Positions 1 to 8,223 of a DNA stretch of 52,865 nucleotides are shown in pieces. Location: the NCBI GenBank assembly GCA_019187365.1, contig JABARE010000025.1:1-52865 (forward strand). Direction: 5' to 3'. The notes under the pieces were generated by a model. It did no database searches and was not told the DNA's origin. It saw nothing but the letters and a program-made list of their open reading frames with translations. Every line of letters begins with the position of its first letter. Positions within the stretch are counted from its first letter, which is position 1. The stretch is from Saprospiraceae bacterium. Lineage in GTDB: Bacteria; Bacteroidota; Bacteroidia; Chitinophagales; Saprospiraceae. The position numbers were made by a program, and so were the translations under genes.

Positions 1-402
1 TTGCATAGCAGATGCCAGAAGGCAACTCCTCATTCCTGCATTGGGACAGTCACTCCGCTGGCTGAGCGGAGTCGAAGCCAGCGGATGAGATGCGACACGT
101 TCACGTTGCATAGCAGATGCCAGAAGGCAACTCCTCATTCCTGCATTGGGACAGTCACTCCGCTGGCTGAGCGGAGTCGAAGCCAGCGGATGAGATGCGA
201 CACGTTCACGTTGCATAGCAGATGCCAGAAGGCAACTCCTCATTCCTGCATTGGGACAGTCACTCCGCTGGCTTCGACTCCGCTCAGCCAGCGGATAAGA
301 TGCGACACGTTCACGTTGCATAGCAGATGCCAGAAGGCAACTCCTCATTCCTGCATTGGGACAGTCACTCCGCTGGCTGAGCGGAGTCGAAGCCAGCGGG
401 TT
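1..402. repeat. 105-bp tandem repeat, four copies, with palindromic core
   Basis: Four near-identical units begin at 1, 106, 211 and 316, each starting TTGCATAGCAGATGCC. Each unit contains a palindrome made of arms CCGCTGGCT and AGCCAGCGG around a core GAGCGGAGTCGA. In the third copy the core is present in the opposite orientation (TCGACTCCGCTC) between the same arms. The unit is a multiple of three, so a repetitive reading frame stays open through it, but there is no sign that this is a protein gene. The same core occurs near 12020, 12650 and 12810. The first unit starts at the window edge, so the array may extend further left. Confidence 0.9.
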
Positions 403-481
403 GTCTTATTACCAAGAGGGATAGCTAAAGGCGATGTATGAGAACGGCGTGAGCGCCTAGCATACTGACGAGCTTTCTTTG

Positions 482-512
482 GTTACTTTCTTTTGCGGCA
501 AAAGAAAGTAAC
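482..512. repeat. 15-bp perfect inverted repeat
   Basis: GTTACTTTCTTTTGC (482-496) and its exact reverse complement (498-512) are separated by one base. A diverged relative, with CTTCCTTTTGCGCC followed by AGAAGAAAGTAACAAGC, lies at about 49039-49070. The element sits outside genes in both places and looks like a dispersed intergenic repeat. The long stem is not followed by a T tract, so a terminator role is not supported. Confidence 0.75.
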
Positions 513-620
513 AACCAAAATTACATGGGGCAAACAAGAAATGAAGAAGAAACATTCCAACAGAGTAAAAAACACTGTCCCCTTTGTAAAAGCCAACTGA
601 AATTAGGACACTTCTAAAAG

Positions 621-898
621 CTCCCTCTTGCGCCAGCCAGCCCGCACTGGCTTGCGCGCGAAATGAATTTAGCTTCACAATCCTTCGTTGCGGTTCAGTC
701 TGTTATTGCTCCACATAGCTTCCTTCACCGCGCCTCGTCTTGTTTCCCTTTTGGGCTGCCTCTCTCCACTCCCTCTTGCGCCAGCCAGCCCGCACTGGCT
801 TGCGCGCGAAATGAATTTAGCTTCACAATCCTTCGTTGCGGTTCAGTCAGTTATTGCTCCACATAGCTTCCTTCACCGCGCCTCGTCTTGTTTCCCTA
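621..898. repeat. 148-bp direct duplication
   Basis: A stretch of about 130 bp beginning CTCCCTCTTGCGCCAGCC at 621 recurs at 769 with a period of 148 bp and almost no differences. Open frames across it are short, mutually shadowed and have no recognisable product, so I treat the segment as non-coding repeat. Confidence 0.8.
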
Positions 899-902
899 AA
901 TT

Positions 903-1020
903 CATTCTGGCATCAACAGGGAGTGAAGAGAGGCAGCCCTTTTCATTCTGGCATCAACAGGGATTGGAGGAAGGCAGCCCTAATCATTCTGGCATCAAAA
1001 CTGGAGTTATTAGTAGTGCC
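903..1020. repeat. 41-bp repeat, three imperfect copies
   Basis: CATTCTGGCATCAA recurs at 903, 944 and 985. The first two copies continue with CAGGGA and end in GGCAGCCCT; the third has decayed after the first 14 bases. The block lies directly upstream of the promoter and start of the heavy-metal-binding lipoprotein gene. Confidence 0.75.
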
Positions 1021-1023
1021 CCT

Positions 1024-1031
1024 TATCTTTG
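1024..1031 (+). promoter_or_regulatory. Bacteroidota-type -7 promoter element
   Basis: TATCTTTG matches the Bacteroidota sigma-A -7 consensus TAnnTTTG and lies 20 bp before the ATG at 1052. No clear -33 TTTG is seen at the expected distance, so only half of the promoter is supported. Confidence 0.4.
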
Positions 1032-1051
1032 CCTGTACAAAAGCAAAAACA

Positions 1052-1348
1052 ATGAAATCATCATTCCTTACAAATCGTGCACTCCTGCTTGCATTCGCCG
1101 TTACCGCCGTTCTTTCCGTATACTCGTGCAAATCCCAGCCGGAGGCTGCCGCCGAAGCGGAAGCCCCTGCGCCGGCGATGGAAGCGGTTGACACCACGGG
1201 TCCTGAATACACCAGCCGCTACATTTGTCCGATGTACTGCAAGGGCAGTGGCTCCGACCAGCCGGGTACCTGTCCGGCATGCGGGATGGAATACGTGTTA
1301 AACGAAGACTTCCACGAGACCCACGCCGACTCCACCAGCGCCCAGTAA
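1052..1348 (+). CDS. Heavy-metal-binding domain lipoprotein
   Basis: This 98-residue protein has a lipoprotein signal: a hydrophobic stretch (residues 10-22) and a lipobox-like VYSC with Cys26. An Ala/Glu/Pro-rich linker follows (about 29-50). The C-terminal part carries YICPM (57-61), Cys63 and CPACGM (74-79), the pattern of the heavy-metal-binding domain often found alone or at the N-terminus of copper efflux proteins. I infer an envelope lipoprotein that binds metal ions through these Cys and Met residues. The start at 1052 is chosen because it directly precedes the signal peptide and follows a promoter-like TATCTTTG; longer upstream frames run into the repeat block. No metal transporter lies next to it, so its partner is unknown. 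Confidence 0.8.
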   Translation: MKSSFLTNRALLLAFAVTAVLSVYSCKSQPEAAAEAEAPAPAMEAVDTTGPEYTSRYICPMYCKGSGSDQPGTCPACGMEYVLNEDFHETHADSTSAQ

Positions 1349-1674
1349 ATTTCCCCCACACGCTGTTAACCAGCTATATATATATATTATTAATAAATAT
1401 ATTAAAATAATATATATATAATATACCTATTTCCATGTTCTCTACATATATTTGCAACATATATAAGTAATCCTTATATATGTAAACCACCTACCTGAGT
1501 AGTTCCGTCCGGAACTTGGCGTTTTTTTTCACTGCCTGCTAGTAGTCCTCCAAAGAAGCACCCGGTGTGCGGATTTCTGAAGCTTTCGCAGACCGGCCAG
1601 CAAAAAACTGTAATGAATTCTGCCGCCGCGGTCGCACACATCGCGGAGGGCTTACACACTTAAACCTAAAAGCA
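1349..1674. other. AT-rich intergenic region with TA runs
   Basis: From about 1370 to 1430 the sequence is almost pure A/T with alternating TATATATA tracts, which would melt easily. The rest up to 1674 is ordinary sequence. The frame of the following gene is open from 1567, but the residues before 1675 do not look like protein of that gene. No RNA gene or clear promoter was recognised. Confidence 0.5.
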
Positions 1675-4600
1675 ATGCAACCGAAAACTGCGTCTGGTTT
1701 CGGAGTGAGAAAACTACGCCCTTCGGGGTACTGCCGCCACCTGCAGCAGAAGCTCCTCCTATTTACCATGCTGCTGTGGGCCCTCGGGGCCTTCTCGCCA
1801 CCCGCGCTCCTGGCCCAGTGCCAGCTATCCTGTCGCGGAAAGATCAACATTTCCCTGGGCGATTCGTGTCGCGCAGAACTACTTCCCGCCATGCTGCTTA
1901 CGGGAGGCCCTTCCAATTGTCCGGGAGCGCGCTTCCGCGTGGATGTGCTCGACCATTACATGCAGCGACTTCCCTCCAGTCCATACGTCACGGGAGACCT
2001 GCTCTACAAAGAGGTCCTGGCCATGGTGTACGATTCGACCAGCCGCAATTCCTGCTGGAGCAAGGTCCTGGTGGAGGATAAATTCGGTCCGGTGATCGAC
2101 TGCCGCATGGACACCATCTATTGCAACGACACGATGGCCATGAGCACTCCTGCATTTTACGACAACTGCGATCCCAACCCGACCATCGAATTTCTGGGTG
2201 AAGAGATTGATCCCTACCCCTGCGATCCGCAGTTCATCAAGAAGATCACCCGCTACTGGAGGGGACGCGACAACCTCGGAAACCTCAGTCCGATCTGCAG
2301 TTCGATGTTCTGGCTTCGGCGGATACCCATCGATTCCGTCGAATACCCGAAGAACTTTGTTTCAGCTAACAACTGTTCGCTGGAGTGTAACTCAGGTTAT
2401 GCCACAGATGCCAACGGCCATCCACACCCCAGCGTAACGGGTGCGCCCAACATCGACGGAATGTCGTTGTGGCCATCTTACCTCTTCTACTGCAACCTTT
2501 CCACCTCTTACGAAGATGCCGTCATCCTCGACCTGCCCTGCAAGAAGAAAATTCTGCGTTTGTGGCGCGTCGTTGAATGGTGGTGCAACTCCGCAGTCGT
2601 GCGCACGCACCCGCAGACCATCGAGATCATCGACTCCGAGCCGCCCACGGTGCATTGCCCGTATGATTTCACCGTGACCACGGCGGGCGGTTATCTGTGC
2701 CAGGCGCGTGTCTTTATGCCACCGATACCCGTAAACGACAATTGTCAGGATACCATTGTCGTCGACATGCACTATCCGGGAGGCATCCGCTACGATGCCA
2801 ATGGTGGCTACATTGACCTGGTGCCCGGGGAGAACGACGTTGTTTACCACGCCAACGACCGGTGTTACAACGAGAGCACCTGCACGGTGCGCGTGACCGT
2901 GTTCGACAGAACGCCTCCGGTCGCAGTGTGTCAACAAAATACGGTCGTCACGTTGACGGCGGACGACCTGGTGAGGATCCCCGCAACGGTGTTTGACGAC
3001 GGATCATACGACGACTGCCACATTGATTCCTTCTTTGTGCGCCGGATGGACGACGGAGAACCGTGCAATTTCAGGGATACCTTCTTTCGTCCCTTTGTGG
3101 AATTCTGCTGTGAAGATGCAGGAGAGGAGCGGATGGTAATCCTGCGCGTGGTCGACAAGCACGGTAACTTCAACGACTGCATGGTCAATGTCGAAATTCA
3201 GGACAAAACGCCACCCGTCATCAACTGTCCTCACGACCACCGCATTGTCTGCACCGATCACAACGACACAATCGACCTCAGCCATTTTGGTGAGGCAGAT
3301 TACTACGACAACTGCGTGGTTCACATGCACCAATACGTAGATTCCTTCCTCAACCAATGTGGTCTGGGCCATATCGAACGGGTGTTCGTGGTTCGCGACA
3401 ACATGGATCGCACCGACACCTGCCGCCAGCGCATTGACATCTACGATGCCGATCCTTTCGATGAGGGCGACATCATCTGGCCACTCAATTACCACACAGA
3501 AGGCTGCGGGGTCGAAACGGATCCCAGAAGCCTGCCCGAAGAAAACGGATATCCGCGCTTTTACGAAAACGACTGTTCGCTCATTGCGGTGGCGTTTGAA
3601 GACGAGAAATTCAATTACATCCAGGATACCGCAGTTTGCTTCAAGATCTTGCGGACATGGAAGGTCATCGACTGGTGCCAGTGTTATTACGACCATTATT
3701 CCGGACAGACCGTTTGTCCCGAATGGATACACCAGCAGGTCATCAAGGTGAGCAACAGAGTTGCCCCCAAGGTGCAGGACAACTGCGACCGGATTCGACT
3801 GTGCATCAGCGATCAGGAGTGTCTGCGCGAACGCATCCGGTTGAGTCACACCGCCAAAGACGATTGTACGCCCGACGAGCTGTTGCGCCACTCCTTCAAG
3901 ATCGATTTATACGACGACGGCTATTTCGACAGCATTTATGCCGGATTGGGTGCGAACATACAATTCGACGGCGAGTTGCCTTTGGGCAACCACCGCATCC
4001 TGTGGATCTGGGAAGACCAGTGTGGCAACCTTGAAGTGTGCACCCAGTTTGTCGACATCCTCAACTGCAAAGCCCCGACGGCCTATTGTCTGAGCGGAAT
4101 CAACGTCAACATCATGGCGGTGGACACCAACCAGGACGGCCGCCTGGAAAAATTTATCGATATTTGGTCTAACGATGTCGACAAGGGGAGTTACCAGTTT
4201 TGCGGTAACCCCGTTGTAACCTCGTTCAGCAGCGATACCTTTCATAGGTTTCTGCGTTACACCTGCGACAGCCTTGGCATGCATCGCGTGGCCATGTGGG
4301 TGACTGACCGGCTCACCGGATTGCAGGATCTGTGTTATACCACCATCACGATTCAGGACAACAACAACGTTTGCAACACGGGCAACTTTACCGCTAACGT
4401 CGGTGGATTGCTGATTACCCCTTACGACCAGCCGGTGCCGGGTGTGAGCATCGTGCTCGAAGGTTCCGGGGGGACCATTGTACGGGAGTTCAGCGGGAAG
4501 TTCCAATTTGATCAGTTGCGCATCGGAGACTCTTATAGATTGAAGGCTCAGGTCGATAAGAATTACGTTGACGGTGTGAGCACCCTCGACATCGTCAAAC

Positions 4601-5610
4601 TTCAGCGCCACATACTCGGTGTCGAAAGTTTTCCGACGCCATGGCATTATCTGGCTGGCGACGTCAACGGAGATAAGCGCGTGAGTGCGGCCGATGTATC
4701 GGCCATACGCAAGCTCGTGCTCGGCATCGATGCGCGGTATAAGAACGCCCTGAGCTGGAAATTTGTGGAAGCCAATTACCGCTTCCCCGTAGCCGACGAT
4801 CCCTGGTATGAGCCCTTTGCAGAGGAGTACATCGTATCCGGTTTGGCGGGCGATATGATGTATCTGGATTTTCGCGGTGTCAAGGTGGGCGACGTGAGTC
4901 AAAGCACCTGGAATGGTTTGCAGGGATGGACGGAGCGGGCGACGCAGCAGATCGCGCTTCGACGTGAGTGGCTCAGGGACGAAGGCCGCGTGGCCGTGGT
5001 TGCCGAGCAGTCGATGGACCTGCGGGGGCTTCAGATGACCCTGTGTTTCGATCCTGGATCGCTTCCCGTTCAGGGAGTCAGTCCGGGAGCCCTGCCGCTG
5101 GGTTCTGAAAACACCGGGTGGTCGCAAGCGGATCGCGGTTACCTGTTGCTCTCGTGGAGCGACGCAGGTGAAGTGCACATACCCGCAGGCGCCGTCCTGT
5201 TCTACCTCGATGTGGACCACACCAGCGCGCTAACGGATGTTAGGAGTTTGACCACATGCAGCGATGTCCTTACTGCAGAGGCCTATACGGCGGCAGGAGA
5301 CATTGCATCCATCGATATTCGGGATGCGGAAGGAGAAGAATCGCATGGATTTTACTGTTCGGATCCCGTACCCAACCCATTCTCCCGTGAGAGCCTGGTG
5401 CGTTATTACGCGCCGCGGGCCGGGGAATTGAATTACAGCATAGCCGATCCCAACGGAAATATTTGGGTCTCGAAATCGGAAAACTGCGCCGAAGGGCAGA
5501 ATACCCTCGCCATACGGCGGGAGTGGTTGCCCGGACCTGGAGTTTATTTCCTGAAAGTGGAGGCTGGGAATTATGTAAAAAGCATGAAACTCGTTGTAAT
5601 CGGAAATTAG
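1675..5610 (+). CDS. Large secreted multi-domain protein with dockerin-like segment and T9SS C-terminal domain
   Basis: From the Met at 1675 the protein has 1311 residues. A hydrophobic signal segment (about residues 24-48, KLLLFTMLLWALGAF then LLAQC) opens it. Most of the length consists of Cys-rich beta-sandwich repeats with HYR-like boundaries such as DSEPPTVHCP, FDRTPPVAVCQ and QDKTPPVINCP. About two thirds along, a carboxypeptidase-regulatory-like segment (GVSIVLEG..GKFQFDQL) leads into a dockerin-like pair (STLDIVKLQRHILG and GDVNGDKRVSAADVSAIRKL) with calcium-loop residues. The last 80 residues (PVPNPFSRES to YFLKVEAGNYVKSMKLVV) match a type IX secretion sorting domain. I infer a cell-surface or released adhesin-like protein; a substrate cannot be named. 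An intrinsic terminator follows 35 bp downstream. Confidence 0.85.
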   Translation: MQPKTASGFGVRKLRPSGYCRHLQQKLLLFTMLLWALGAFSPPALLAQCQLSCRGKINISLGDSCRAELLPAMLLTGGPSNCPGARFRVDVLDHYMQRLPSSPYVTGDLLYKEVLAMVYDSTSRNSCWSKVLVEDKFGPVIDCRMDTIYCNDTMAMSTPAFYDNCDPNPTIEFLGEEIDPYPCDPQFIKKITRYWRGRDNLGNLSPICSSMFWLRRIPIDSVEYPKNFVSANNCSLECNSGYATDANGHPHPSVTGAPNIDGMSLWPSYLFYCNLSTSYEDAVILDLPCKKKILRLWRVVEWWCNSAVVRTHPQTIEIIDSEPPTVHCPYDFTVTTAGGYLCQARVFMPPIPVNDNCQDTIVVDMHYPGGIRYDANGGYIDLVPGENDVVYHANDRCYNESTCTVRVTVFDRTPPVAVCQQNTVVTLTADDLVRIPATVFDDGSYDDCHIDSFFVRRMDDGEPCNFRDTFFRPFVEFCCEDAGEERMVILRVVDKHGNFNDCMVNVEIQDKTPPVINCPHDHRIVCTDHNDTIDLSHFGEADYYDNCVVHMHQYVDSFLNQCGLGHIERVFVVRDNMDRTDTCRQRIDIYDADPFDEGDIIWPLNYHTEGCGVETDPRSLPEENGYPRFYENDCSLIAVAFEDEKFNYIQDTAVCFKILRTWKVIDWCQCYYDHYSGQTVCPEWIHQQVIKVSNRVAPKVQDNCDRIRLCISDQECLRERIRLSHTAKDDCTPDELLRHSFKIDLYDDGYFDSIYAGLGANIQFDGELPLGNHRILWIWEDQCGNLEVCTQFVDILNCKAPTAYCLSGINVNIMAVDTNQDGRLEKFIDIWSNDVDKGSYQFCGNPVVTSFSSDTFHRFLRYTCDSLGMHRVAMWVTDRLTGLQDLCYTTITIQDNNNVCNTGNFTANVGGLLITPYDQPVPGVSIVLEGSGGTIVREFSGKFQFDQLRIGDSYRLKAQVDKNYVDGVSTLDIVKLQRHILGVESFPTPWHYLAGDVNGDKRVSAADVSAIRKLVLGIDARYKNALSWKFVEANYRFPVADDPWYEPFAEEYIVSGLAGDMMYLDFRGVKVGDVSQSTWNGLQGWTERATQQIALRREWLRDEGRVAVVAEQSMDLRGLQMTLCFDPGSLPVQGVSPGALPLGSENTGWSQADRGYLLLSWSDAGEVHIPAGAVLFYLDVDHTSALTDVRSLTTCSDVLTAEAYTAAGDIASIDIRDAEGEESHGFYCSDPVPNPFSRESLVRYYAPRAGELNYSIADPNGNIWVSKSENCAEGQNTLAIRREWLPGPGVYFLKVEAGNYVKSMKLVVIGN

Positions 5611-5644
5611 GCTTCAGGTTTAAGTATCATATTTATTACAGTTG

Positions 5645-5671
5645 CCCTCCGGAGCGATCCGGAGGGTTTTT
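5645..5671 (+). terminator. Intrinsic transcription terminator
   Basis: A perfect 9-bp GC-rich stem (CCCTCCGGA at 5645-5653 and TCCGGAGGG at 5658-5666) with loop GCGA is followed directly by TTTTT. It lies 35 bp after the stop codon of the secreted protein gene. Confidence 0.9.
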
Positions 5672-5770
5672 GTATTGGGTTTAAGATATGTGCTCAGAGG
5701 GCGATGGATAAGTACATCACCATAGCCACATTAGGTTTTGACCTTCCTGGCAGAAATTATTTGCTGCCAT

Positions 5771-5805
5771 TTTGCCGTGCCTTAACTTTGGTGTACGTAA
5801 ATTTG
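5771..5805 (+). promoter_or_regulatory. Bacteroidota-type promoter (TTTG - 23 bp - TAAATTTG)
   Basis: TTTG at 5771-5774 and TAAATTTG at 5798-5805 match the -33 and -7 elements of Bacteroidota promoters with a 23-bp spacer. Transcription would start near 5811, so the next gene probably starts at the ATG at 5811 or 5817 with a very short leader, not at the upstream codon of the same frame at 5772. Confidence 0.5.
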
Positions 5806-5816
5806 ATCCGATGGTA

Positions 5817-6527
5817 ATGCATAAGCACTTTTATTTGGTGACGTTGGAAAAATTGACACACAAGCTGTATCTGGATGCAAGTCGCATCTCAGTGACTGGC
5901 ATCGTGTTATTGTTGTTTTTACTAACGAACGTTCGTTCGCAGGATCATCCTGGAGCAGGAATGGTTTCCATTCAATTCGACGACAAGACCGAGTTGAGGT
6001 TTTACAAGGACACATTTGAAAGTGATCCGGTACACGTCCTGAAGTTTTTTTACGATACAGCGGTTTACGGTTACAACATCCGCTCGCTGGCGAAGCACCG
6101 AGTTTGGCTGGACCCCGAGCTGTTGTGGCTGGAATACGGGCGTTTTCTGTTGCGTTGCGAAGTGGCAAGCGGTGACTGGTACAAGGTCGTTGTAGATAAG
6201 GGGGCCGGTACGACGTTGTGGTTGCGGCATGGCGAGTCCGTTGGCTTAATCGATTGGCCAATGTTTTTGCGCAGCACCTCCGGTGTCGTGCGGCTAAGGG
6301 ACCATCCCCAGAAAATCAGAGCCACCCCCTCCGATTCCGGCAAGTCCATAGTTTACACCGGACCCGATTGTTTTCAGGTCCGCCGGGTTCAGGGCGATTG
6401 GATCGAGATCTTCACCCACGAGCTATGCGCCGACGAGCATCCGGGAATCCGGAATCCCCTCCAGTCCGGATGGATCCGCTGGCGCCGCGGCGCCCTTCTG
6501 CTGATCGAATATTTTTTGGCGGGCTAG
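5817..6527 (+). CDS. Secreted protein of unknown function, SH3-like pattern
   Basis: From 5817 the protein has about 236 residues, with a signal peptide whose hydrophobic core is VTGIVLLLFLL and a likely cleavage near NVRSQD. The mature part is rich in short beta-strand patterns with paired aromatic turns (GDWYKVVVD, GDWIEIFT, SGWIRWRRG), which resemble bacterial SH3-like domains; this is a pattern judgement, not a family match. The signal-peptide region contains the 14-bp palindrome AACGAACGTTCGTT (5924-5937), which recurs elsewhere in the window. The gene is monocistronic by context, with its own promoter-like element and no close neighbour on the same strand. Confidence 0.6.
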   Translation: MHKHFYLVTLEKLTHKLYLDASRISVTGIVLLLFLLTNVRSQDHPGAGMVSIQFDDKTELRFYKDTFESDPVHVLKFFYDTAVYGYNIRSLAKHRVWLDPELLWLEYGRFLLRCEVASGDWYKVVVDKGAGTTLWLRHGESVGLIDWPMFLRSTSGVVRLRDHPQKIRATPSDSGKSIVYTGPDCFQVRRVQGDWIEIFTHELCADEHPGIRNPLQSGWIRWRRGALLLIEYFLAG

Positions 6528-6820
6528 ATCGCGTAAAGATTGGATGGTACAATAGGAGAGGCCTTCGGCATCCTATCAAGCGTCTCCGCAGAGATTAGCC
6601 TTCTGGAACAGAATCTTCATGACAATGCCCGACCCCGGCGGGGTCGCAGCTTTGTAGCGTTGCGGTAATAGGTATAACCGACCCCGGAGGCTACATTAAA
6701 ATATTGTTCACTTAAATCGCAATTGAACTCATGGGACATCCTCCCCATAGCAACCACCCAACTCCTGGCAAGAATCACTGCTCCATCCTATGGCGCGCTG
6801 AAACCAAAACACCGGGGCAC
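6528..6820. other. Intergenic region with GACCCCGG hairpin repeat
   Basis: No gene is supported here. At 6630-6646 CGACCCC and GGGGTCG form a 7-bp stem around GGC, and a second CCGACCCCGG follows at about 6677. Elements of this kind recur between genes in many Bacteroidota genomes. The following operon comes from the other side on the minus strand, so this is a convergent intergenic region, and the hairpin may act as a transcription stop or be a REP-like repeat. Confidence 0.5.
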
Positions 6821-7327
6821 CTATCTGTAAGGCAAAGGAGGATAGGGAATCATCGACTCCAGCGCCATCACGAACGCTTCGCGGGAAATGACCACCGTCG
6901 CCAGAATGATTACCGACACAATGAGTGCCAGAGGAACATTGTTTTCCCGGATCTCCTTAGCTTCATTGATTTCCGGGGAAAAGCGATCGACGATTTTAAA
7001 GCACAGGAACGTGACCAAAAACGAAAGCCCAAAGCAAAGCAACACCAGCAGCAACAAATAACCGCTGAATTTGATCATTTCCATGACCTCTGCCGTTTTG
7101 GTCAACGCCATAAAATTGCGCAGGGGGCCCATACAATAATTTGCATAAAGACCCATTGAAAACAACAAAGCCCCCATTAGGATGGCTGACGCCAGGTTGA
7201 TTTCCTCCCCAATGCCCAGGATGTTGAGGAAAGCCTTTTTACAAAACCGGTATGCCACCGAAAGCAGCGCCGTCGATAAGACGATCAGGATAAACAAAAT
7301 TGCGAAGGACAAAAATATAATCTGCAT
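6821..7327 (-). CDS. DUF350-like integral membrane protein
   Basis: The 168-residue protein is almost entirely hydrophobic, with four predicted membrane helices (about residues 3-25, 46-64, 88-112 and 130-150). The C-terminal part, with an acidic segment followed by ENNVPLALIVSVIILATVVI, resembles the repeat unit of DUF350 membrane proteins. It is the last gene of a five-gene minus-strand operon and starts 10 bp after the transglutaminase-like gene. Its function is unknown; DUF350 proteins are poorly characterised and are often found in stress-related membrane operons. Confidence 0.6.
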   Translation of the reverse strand: MQIIFLSFAILFILIVLSTALLSVAYRFCKKAFLNILGIGEEINLASAILMGALLFSMGLYANYCMGPLRNFMALTKTAEVMEMIKFSGYLLLLVLLCFGLSFLVTFLCFKIVDRFSPEINEAKEIRENNVPLALIVSVIILATVVISREAFVMALESMIPYPPLPYR

Positions 7328-7337
7328 TTAGACATGT

Positions 7338-8222
7338 TTAACGGAGAGCGATTTCCCAGTTTTCAATTTGGAAATCCTTATAAATTCCTGGATCCATAAT
7401 ATTGGTAGTTTCCCATACGGTGTATTCAGTTCCATCGATTTTATCATAGATCTGCGCATTACCACGCTTTTTGATGTTGGGAAAGACTACTCCCAACAGT
7501 GAGTGTGATTCCTGATCTGAAGTAAGTACTACAGATCGAATGTTCATCAGGCGGAACAGGCAGTGCAGGAATACCACGCGTGAATCGCAATCAGCGAGTT
7601 GGTGGTAGGCAACTTCTAAAGGAGAAAAGATACCTATTGGCTCGACCTTTTCGCAGCAGCCTCCCAATAGGCATGTATTTTCCTGGGTGAATCTGCTTAG
7701 AGTAAGGGCGTGTTTATCGTCATCTGAAGATGACTGGTATGATTCATGTGTTCCAGAATGCACATAAGTATACTCTATTCGTTGAACTGATTCAACTACT
7801 TGAGTAAGAAATTCCGGATAATTCAAATTGTAAGTTTGTCCGTAGAATGATAAATTTGTTGCCAGCCTGCTGAGCTCAGGTGCATCGTGAATTTCGAGCA
7901 GGCGATAGTACTCTCCAAGAGTTTGAAATGAAGAAAAGAAATTGGAAGGCTGGCGATTTTCTTTTGCTGCCTGGTAACTGTCTTCCGGAAGGCAATAGCG
8001 CACCCGGATGCGATCCGACACCTGCAGATAGCGCACTACCCCCGGACAGGGATCTATTTGGGGGGGGAATAGCTCTTGTGCATCTTCCTGCACCGGTGGC
8101 AGGAAGCCCGATCTCACCGCACCGTGAAATTCTGCCTGCCGGTGCAACCAAATATAGGTGCAGAACAGGGCTGCCAGCAGCAGCAGGTAGGCGAGAAACC
8201 AGTATCTCCAGGGTCTGGTCAT
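7338..8222 (-). CDS. Membrane-anchored transglutaminase-like protein
   Basis: This 294-residue protein has one N-terminal membrane helix (about 8-26). Its C-terminal half has the pattern of a transglutaminase-like cysteine protease or peptidase fold: Cys212 in ADCDSR, His240 in ESHSLLGV and Glu271 in YTVWETT are spaced like the Cys-His-acid triad of that superfamily. I infer an envelope-facing enzyme, anchored by the helix, that cleaves or remodels proteins or peptides; the substrate is unknown. It lies 1 bp downstream of the preceding gene, so the two are almost certainly co-translated. The middle part (about 60-190) has no recognisable domain. The call rests on the three motifs and not on a database match. 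Confidence 0.6.
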   Translation of the reverse strand: MTRPWRYWFLAYLLLLAALFCTYIWLHRQAEFHGAVRSGFLPPVQEDAQELFPPQIDPCPGVVRYLQVSDRIRVRYCLPEDSYQAAKENRQPSNFFSSFQTLGEYYRLLEIHDAPELSRLATNLSFYGQTYNLNYPEFLTQVVESVQRIEYTYVHSGTHESYQSSSDDDKHALTLSRFTQENTCLLGGCCEKVEPIGIFSPLEVAYHQLADCDSRVVFLHCLFRLMNIRSVVLTSDQESHSLLGVVFPNIKKRGNAQIYDKIDGTEYTVWETTNIMDPGIYKDFQIENWEIALR

Positions 8223-8223
8223 A

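Noticed and set aside
1..441. Open frame of 146 codons at the window start
   Set aside because: It is the 105-bp tandem repeat translated; the unit length is a multiple of three, so the frame stays open by construction and the protein has no natural features.
3907..5220. Long minus-strand frames within the large secreted protein gene (also 3004-3891)
   Set aside because: They are antisense shadows of a clearly coding, multi-domain gene with a signal peptide and a T9SS domain.
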